Shown here: piece after piece, positions 60,075 to 64,000 of the stretch
How positions within the stretch are numbered: position 1 is the first letter of the stretch
Layout: every line of letters begins with the position of its first letter
Source of the DNA: DSVZ01 sp964568145
GTDB lineage: Bacteria; Verrucomicrobiota; Verrucomicrobiia; Limisphaerales; J093
Reading direction: 5' to 3'
Length of the DNA: 64,000 nt
NCBI GenBank assembly: GCA_964568145.1
Contig: CAZMOZ010000005.1
Span: 198,719-262,718, forward strand
Position numbers and translations under genes: made by a program
Notes under the pieces: model-generated
The model's database searches: none
Told to the model about the DNA's origin: nothing
What the model saw: the letters and a program-made list of their open reading frames with translations, nothing else

Positions 60075-60958
60075 GCGGAATACTCGGCCACCAGCGACGC
60101 CCATTTGTCCTGGGCCTTGAGGATCATCTCCGCCACTTCCCGCACCGCGCCGTGGCCGCCGGCGGCCTTGGTCACGTAATGCGCCAGCGCCTTCACCTCC
60201 GGGATGCCCTGGCCGACGGTCACCGCCAGGCCCGCGCGCTTCAGCGGCCCGAGGTCCACGATGTCGTCGCCCATGAAGCACACGTCGTCCCAGGTGAGGT
60301 TCGTCTGGGCCAGGAGGTTCTCGATGACCTCCACCTTGCTGCCGGGCGCCTGGTGCAGGAAATCAACCTGCAGGTCCTCGGCCCGTTTGGTGGTCGCGAT
60401 CGAGGCGCGATGCGAAATCCAGCCCACCTTCACGCCCTGCCTTTGAAGCAGGCGCAGGCCGAAGCCGTCGCGGATGTTGAAGCGCTTGGTTTCCTCGCTG
60501 TTGCCCATGAACACGCCCGCGTCGGTCAGGATGCCGTCCACGTCGCAAAGGAAGAGCTTCACGCGCTGGAGCCGTTGCTCCAGGTGCGGGTCACGCGGCG
60601 GCGTGGGACTGGCCGGCGCCGGGGTTGGCGGCGAAGGCTTCGCGGCCGTGTAAGTGGCTTCCTCGCGCGGCCGCTCCTCACGCCATTCCTGACGCGGCCG
60701 GTACTGGCGGGGTTGCTCCTGGTAAGAGCGCTCCCGGTAAGGGCGGTTGCCATACGGCCGGCGCTGATAATAGGGGCGGTCCGGGTATTCCTCCCCGCCG
60801 TATTCCTCCGACTCACGCCGGGTGCGGCCGCGATAACCGCCGCCGCCTCCGCCACCGCGGTAGGGACGCGGGCCGTAGGCCGGCGGGGCGTCCTCCGGGC
60901 GGCGGGTGGGGCGGGCGAATTTCGTGGCACCGTACGGTTTGGGCGGGCGGGGTTTCAT
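60071..60958 (-). CDS. kdsC: 3-deoxy-D-manno-octulosonate 8-phosphate phosphatase KdsC with R/G/Y-rich extension
   Basis: 295 residues; a typical KdsC has about 170-190. The C-terminal HAD domain (from ~128) has the nucleophile pair in FLCDVDGILTDAG (Asp139, Asp141), the Lys in a GSKVE segment and MGDDIVD. It makes Kdo from Kdo-8-phosphate. The first ~125 residues are low-complexity: GPRPYRGGGGGGGYRGRTRR, repeats of RPY, RSYQEQPRQYRPRQ, then Pro/Ala/Thr. This arginine/glycine/tyrosine-rich tail resembles RNA-binding RGG-type disordered regions and is not needed for catalysis. ATG overlaps the kdsA stop (ATGA). Confidence 0.93.
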   Translation of the reverse strand: MKPRPPKPYGATKFARPTRRPEDAPPAYGPRPYRGGGGGGGYRGRTRRESEEYGGEEYPDRPYYQRRPYGNRPYRERSYQEQPRQYRPRQEWREERPREEATYTAAKPSPPTPAPASPTPPRDPHLEQRLQRVKLFLCDVDGILTDAGVFMGNSEETKRFNIRDGFGLRLLQRQGVKVGWISHRASIATTKRAEDLQVDFLHQAPGSKVEVIENLLAQTNLTWDDVCFMGDDIVDLGPLKRAGLAVTVGQGIPEVKALAHYVTKAAGGHGAVREVAEMILKAQDKWASLVAEYSA

Positions 60959-61773
60959 AAAAGGGCTTCGTGGAGGCGCAGCAATTGGTCGAGCAGGCGA
61001 GGAAGCTGGTTCAACGGAATCATGTTCGGGCCGTCGCTGAGCGCGTGGTCCGGATCGGGGTGGGTTTCAAAAAACACCCCGTTCGCGCCCGCGGCCACGG
61101 CGGCGCGGGCCAGCACCGGCACGAACTCACGCTGGCCGCCGGAGCGGTCGCCGCCCGCGCCGGGCAGTTGCACCGCATGGGTGGCGTCGAAGAAAACCGG
61201 GAAACCGAAGGCGCGCATCTGAGCCAGCGCGCGCATGTCCACGACCAGGTTGTGGTAGCCGAAGGTCGTGCCGCGCTCGGTCACCAGCAGGCGGCGGGCG
61301 CCGGCTTCTACGGCCTTGGCCACCACGCGGCCCACCTCGGCGGGCGACAGGAACTGGCCTTTCTTCAAGTTCACGATGCGACCCGTGGCCACGGCGGCGG
61401 CGATGAGGTCGGTCTGGCGGCACAGGAAGGCCGGGATTTGCAGCACGTCCGCCACTTCGGCCGCGGGCGCCGCCTGCGGCGCGCTGTGGATGTCCGTGAG
61501 CACCGGCACGCCCACCTCGCGGCGCACCCTGGCCAGCACGGCCAGGCCGGCGTCGAGGCCGGGGCCGCGAAAGGACTTCGCCGAGGTGCGGTTGGCCTTG
61601 TCGAAGCTGGCCTTGAACACATACGGCACGCCCCGCCGGGCGCAGTGCCGGGCCACGAACGCCGCCACGCGCAGACACAACGCCTCGCTCTCGATCACGC
61701 AGGGGCCGGCGATCAAGCTGAGGCGCCGCGGCGAGCGAAGCTGGTTCCAGATGGGGCCGATGGCGTCGGACAC
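60955..61773 (-). CDS. kdsA: 3-deoxy-8-phosphooctulonate synthase KdsA
   Basis: 272 residues from GTG 61773, chosen because the family N-terminus (about IGPIWNQL, then LSLIAGPCVIESEA) begins there; the longer upstream reading frame is not KdsA-like. It condenses phosphoenolpyruvate and arabinose 5-phosphate to Kdo-8-phosphate. Conserved GPCVIES, FKASFDKANRTS, LTDIHS and FDATHAVQLPG are present. The kdsC gene overlaps its stop. Upstream is the divergent promoter region (61774-62059). Confidence 0.93.
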   Translation of the reverse strand: MSDAIGPIWNQLRSPRRLSLIAGPCVIESEALCLRVAAFVARHCARRGVPYVFKASFDKANRTSAKSFRGPGLDAGLAVLARVRREVGVPVLTDIHSAPQAAPAAEVADVLQIPAFLCRQTDLIAAAVATGRIVNLKKGQFLSPAEVGRVVAKAVEAGARRLLVTERGTTFGYHNLVVDMRALAQMRAFGFPVFFDATHAVQLPGAGGDRSGGQREFVPVLARAAVAAGANGVFFETHPDPDHALSDGPNMIPLNQLPRLLDQLLRLHEALL

Positions 61774-61995
61774 GGGGCGGTTGTACCAGCCGGCGCCACG
61801 CAACGCAAAGCATTGCGCGCCCCGCGGGCCGCCGTGGCTGCAATCATTCGCCCGCGGCAGCCAGTGCTTTCCGAAGGGGCGAGTTACACGAGCCCCAAGC
61901 TCCTGCCGAAACCACGGACGTGGCCGTCTTCGTTCCCAAGGTCGGTCGTCTTGGAGCTTCGCCCCCGAAACGCCGCTGCCGAACGCAACGCGAAG

Positions 61996-62024
61996 TTGGC
62001 GCGAGCCGGATTTCGCGCCAGAAT
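61996..62024 (+). promoter_or_regulatory. candidate promoter of the secreted LamG-like gene
   Basis: TTGGCG (61996-62001), a 17-nt spacer and CAGAAT (62019-62024, four of six matches) lie about 36 nt before ATG 62060. The region also drives the divergent kdsA operon, but I see no clear minus-strand hexamers. Confidence 0.35.
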
Positions 62025-62059
62025 AACCCGTGCTTGCAACACGTCGAACCGCGCGCGTC

Positions 62060-62701
62060 ATGACCAGATTGCTTCTCCTCGCAGGCGCGATGCTGGCCGG
62101 TCTGGGCCTCCAGGCGGCCGAACCGCCGATTTTTCAAATGAACTTCCAGGACGCCGAGCCCGGCAAGGTGCCGGACGGCCTGCTGGTGCTGGACGGCGGG
62201 TTTGCGGTGCGGGCCGATGGCGACGCGCGCTTCCTGGAACTGCCCGGCGCGCCGCTGGAAACGTACGGGGTGCTCTTTGGCCCGGCGCAGACGAACGACG
62301 TCATGGTGTCCGCGCGCATTTTCGGCACGGCGAGCGGCCGGCGCTACCCGGCCTTCGCGCTCGGCCTGGGCGGCGTCAACGGCTACAAGCTCCGCGTCAG
62401 CCCCGGCAAAAAACAACTCGAACTGCTCAAGGCCGACACGGTGCTCGAAGGCATCCCGTATGCGTGGGAATCCGGCAAGTGGACGTACCTGCGCCTGCAA
62501 GTGCGGTCGGCGGGCGGCGCGTGGAAGATCGAGGGCAAGGCCTGGACCGAAGGCGCCGCCGAACCGGCGGAGTGGCTGATCGCGCGCGAGGAAACCGAGG
62601 CCCCGCGCCCGGGACGGGCCTCGATCTGGGGCGCGCCCTTCGCCGGCACGCCGATGCGGTTTGACGACCTCACGCTGAGCGCCGTCCCGAGGGCCGACTG
62701 A
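62060..62701 (+). CDS. secreted LamG/concanavalin-like protein of unknown function
   Basis: 213 residues from ATG 62060. The signal peptide is MTRLLLLAGAMLAGLGLQAAEP. The mature part is a single beta-sandwich of the concanavalin A-like type: FQMNFQDAEPGKVPDGLLVLDGGFAV, YGVLFGPAQTNDVMVSARIFG, FALGLGGVNGYKLRVSPGKKQLELLK and FDDLTLSAV. This resembles LamG or 3-keto-disaccharide hydrolase (DUF1080) domains without clear catalytic residues. It probably acts outside the cytoplasm. It is divergent from kdsA; the membrane-protein gene follows on the same strand after 83 nt. Confidence 0.75.
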   Translation: MTRLLLLAGAMLAGLGLQAAEPPIFQMNFQDAEPGKVPDGLLVLDGGFAVRADGDARFLELPGAPLETYGVLFGPAQTNDVMVSARIFGTASGRRYPAFALGLGGVNGYKLRVSPGKKQLELLKADTVLEGIPYAWESGKWTYLRLQVRSAGGAWKIEGKAWTEGAAEPAEWLIAREETEAPRPGRASIWGAPFAGTPMRFDDLTLSAVPRAD

Positions 62702-62784
62702 GCCCGGCCCCGCGCGCCCGAACGGCCGACGCGACGGGGCAAAGAAGTGTTGCTCGGGCGGCCCGGTCCCGGTACCCAAGGCCC

Positions 62785-63471
62785 ATGCCGACGCCCGCCG
62801 CGCTGTCCGCCGCATCCGCCTCCGATTGGCTCCGGCCCTCGGTCTTCGCGCTGGTGGCGGCCAACCTGATCCCGCTGGGCGGGATGCTCTTCCTGGGCTG
62901 GGAGATTTTTCCGCTGGTGTTCCTGTTCTGGCTGGAGAACGTGATCGTGGGCGTGTTCAACGCGCTGAAAATGCTCCTGGCGGACCCCGCCCTAGCGGCC
63001 GGCTGGGTGGCCAAGGCGGCGATGATCCCATTCTTCTGCTTCCACTACGGCATGTTCTGCTTCGTGCACGGGGTCTTTGTCTTCGTGTTGTTCGGCCGCG
63101 GGACGGTGCCGGTGAAAGGCTTCCCCGACGCGGCGCTTTTCTGGCAGGTGCTGACCGGCCAACACCTGTTTTGGGCGGCGCTGGCGCTGACGGCCAGTCA
63201 CGGGGTTTCGTTCGTCCTGAATTACCTCCGTTCCGGCGAGTACCAGCAGGCCCGGCTGGAGGCGCTCATGCAAGCGCCCTACGGACGGGTGGTGGTGCTG
63301 CACGTGGCCATCCTGGGCGGCGGGTTTTTGATCATGGGACTGGGCTCGCCCTCGTGGGCGCTGGCGTTGCTGGTCTTTCTGAAAATCGGCCTGGACGTGC
63401 GGGCGCACCTGCGGGAACGCCGGCGGTTCGCCGCGGAACCCACCGACCGCGAACCGGGGAAGTCGGACTGA
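62785..63471 (+). CDS. DUF6498-like integral membrane protein
   Basis: 228 residues with about six membrane helices. The motif LVFLFWLENVIVGVFNALKML followed by FFCFHYGMFCFVHGVFVFVLFG is typical of the DUF6498 family (WLEN...FN..KM, then HYG.F...H). A His-rich intramembrane arrangement (HYGMFCFVHG; ASHGVSFVLNY) hints at a metal site, but the function is unknown. The C-terminus is basic. It is convergent with the partial propeller gene 29 bp later. Confidence 0.75.
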   Translation: MPTPAALSAASASDWLRPSVFALVAANLIPLGGMLFLGWEIFPLVFLFWLENVIVGVFNALKMLLADPALAAGWVAKAAMIPFFCFHYGMFCFVHGVFVFVLFGRGTVPVKGFPDAALFWQVLTGQHLFWAALALTASHGVSFVLNYLRSGEYQQARLEALMQAPYGRVVVLHVAILGGGFLIMGLGSPSWALALLVFLKIGLDVRAHLRERRRFAAEPTDREPGKSD

Positions 63472-63499
63472 GCCATCCTGCGCGCCGAAGCCGGCCGGG

Positions 63500-64000
63500 T
63501 CAGGTCCGGTTCGCAAACACGTACACCCGCCGGTCCGTGCCGGGCAGGTAGAGGTTGCCGGCGGGATCGAAGCTGGGCGCGGCCTGAAACCCGCGCGCGG
63601 CGTCGAACACGACCTGCCCCTGGCCGCTGGGTTCGATCCGGTGCAAGCGCCCCAGGGGATCGCCCACCCAGCAGCGCCTGCTGGCGTCGCCCACCGGCGC
63701 GGCCAGCAAGTACTCCGCGCCGGAGTCGTAACGCACAAGCGCCTCCGGCCGGGCGGGGTCGCAGCGATGCACGCTCCCCGCCAGGTCCGCCACCCAGGCG
63801 GTGCCGTCCGGCGCCAGGGCGGGCGGGGCCTGCACGCCGCACGTGAAGGGCCAGCGTCCGGCCAACCGACCTTCGGCCAATGCCCAAACCAGCAGCGCCG
63901 CGCCACGTCCGTCATTGGCCACGAACCACACCCGTCCGCGCGGCTCGTCCACGACCGGCGCGGCCGTCACCGGGGTGCGCCCCGCGCCGCGCGGGCCTTC
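63500..64000 (-). CDS. beta-propeller protein (partial, 5' end outside window)
   Basis: 167 codons are open to the window edge; the frame continues upstream of the GTG at 63970. The sequence shows blade-like repeats: GRVWFVANDGRGAALLVWAL, PPALAPDGTAWVADLAGSVHR, CWVGDPLGRLHRIEPSGQG and SFDPAGNLYLPGTDRRVYVFAN. These fit a PQQ-like or SMP-30/NHL-type propeller, perhaps the end of a larger protein. No signal is seen because the N-terminus is missing. Substrate unknown. Confidence 0.6.
   Translation of the reverse strand, partial: EGPRGAGRTPVTAAPVVDEPRGRVWFVANDGRGAALLVWALAEGRLAGRWPFTCGVQAPPALAPDGTAWVADLAGSVHRCDPARPEALVRYDSGAEYLLAAPVGDASRRCWVGDPLGRLHRIEPSGQGQVVFDAARGFQAAPSFDPAGNLYLPGTDRRVYVFANRT

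Noticed and set aside
61774..62061. Longer KdsA starting at 62061
   Set aside because: The added 96 residues are Arg-rich and not KdsA-like; they overlap the divergent promoter and start region of the neighbour.

Overview
This window is GC-rich (about two thirds G+C by eye; not computed) and almost fully coding. It looks like chromosomal DNA of a Gram-negative bacterium of the Verrucomicrobiota, most likely a soil or freshwater lineage near Pedosphaera/Limisphaera (subdivision 3). This is inferred from three Tat-exported Gfo/Idh/MocA oxidoreductases, an HZS-alpha-like PD40 propeller, a propeller fused to a di-haem cytochrome c, a COG1306-type glycoside hydrolase, secreted proteins ending in an 'ARFYRL'-like Ig module, a B12-dependent ribonucleotide reductase, HprK, Kdo and Lpt (LPS) genes, and very characteristic intergenic repeats. 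No phage, integrase, transposase or CRISPR array is visible.

Layout. 1-5.8 kb (minus): a tight cluster of an exported MocA-type oxidoreductase, a propeller/di-haem cytochrome c, an aldo/keto reductase and a partial HZS-alpha-like propeller. 6.3-9.6 kb (plus): hisF, hisI, a small membrane protein and trpE, the last three joined by ATGA overlaps. 9.7-10.4 kb (minus): nitroreductase and tRNA-Leu(CAA). 11.0-14.2 kb: nrdJ with a good terminator. 14.4-18.7 kb: an aa3-type cytochrome c oxidase operon in the order I-III-IV-orf68-orf90-II. 18.7-29.2 kb (minus): glycoside hydrolase-like protein, dihydrouridine synthase, a second MocA-type protein, tRNA-Leu(CAG), flavodoxin-like reductase, a Tat-exported DegT-type aminotransferase, lptD and a secreted lipase-like hydrolase. 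29.8-33.4 kb (plus): three CNNM/CBS transport-type genes with overlapping ends. 33.4-38.8 kb (minus): a membrane protein, then a kinase / PP2C phosphatase / von Willebrand A protein triad of the TerY-P type, then a T2SS GspF-like protein. 39.0-43.1 kb (plus): a small CBM48 protein, a GH27 alpha-galactosidase and a third MocA-type protein. 43.3-50.2 kb (minus): a large unrecognised protein, an MMPL/RND exporter, yebC and a PhzF-like protein. 50.6-56 kb: three secreted proteins, including a 1249-residue beta-helix/HAF-repeat protein whose start lies beside a 5 x 16 bp minisatellite. 56.3-61.8 kb (minus): kdsA-kdsC-lptA/C-lptB-hprK. 62-64 kb: a secreted LamG-like protein, a DUF6498-like membrane protein and a partial propeller.

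How the genes fit together. kdsA and kdsC (Kdo synthesis), lptA/C, lptB and lptD (LPS transport) show an LPS-bearing outer membrane. The cox operon supports aerobic respiration. Alpha-galactosidase, CBM48, lipase, the MocA-type enzymes and the beta-helix protein suggest a polysaccharide-degrading lifestyle. HprK closes the LPS operon, which recalls the link between lpt genes and PTS regulation in Proteobacteria.

The most unusual features are: the 16-bp minisatellite, whose copy number would decide whether an upstream ATG is in frame with the large secreted protein; two or three families of intergenic repeats (a MITE-like element with inverted ends, a paired-hairpin module, and a mosaic of low-complexity words); the kinase/phosphatase/vWA triad; a KdsC with a 125-residue R/G/Y-rich leader; and a Tat-exported PLP aminotransferase.
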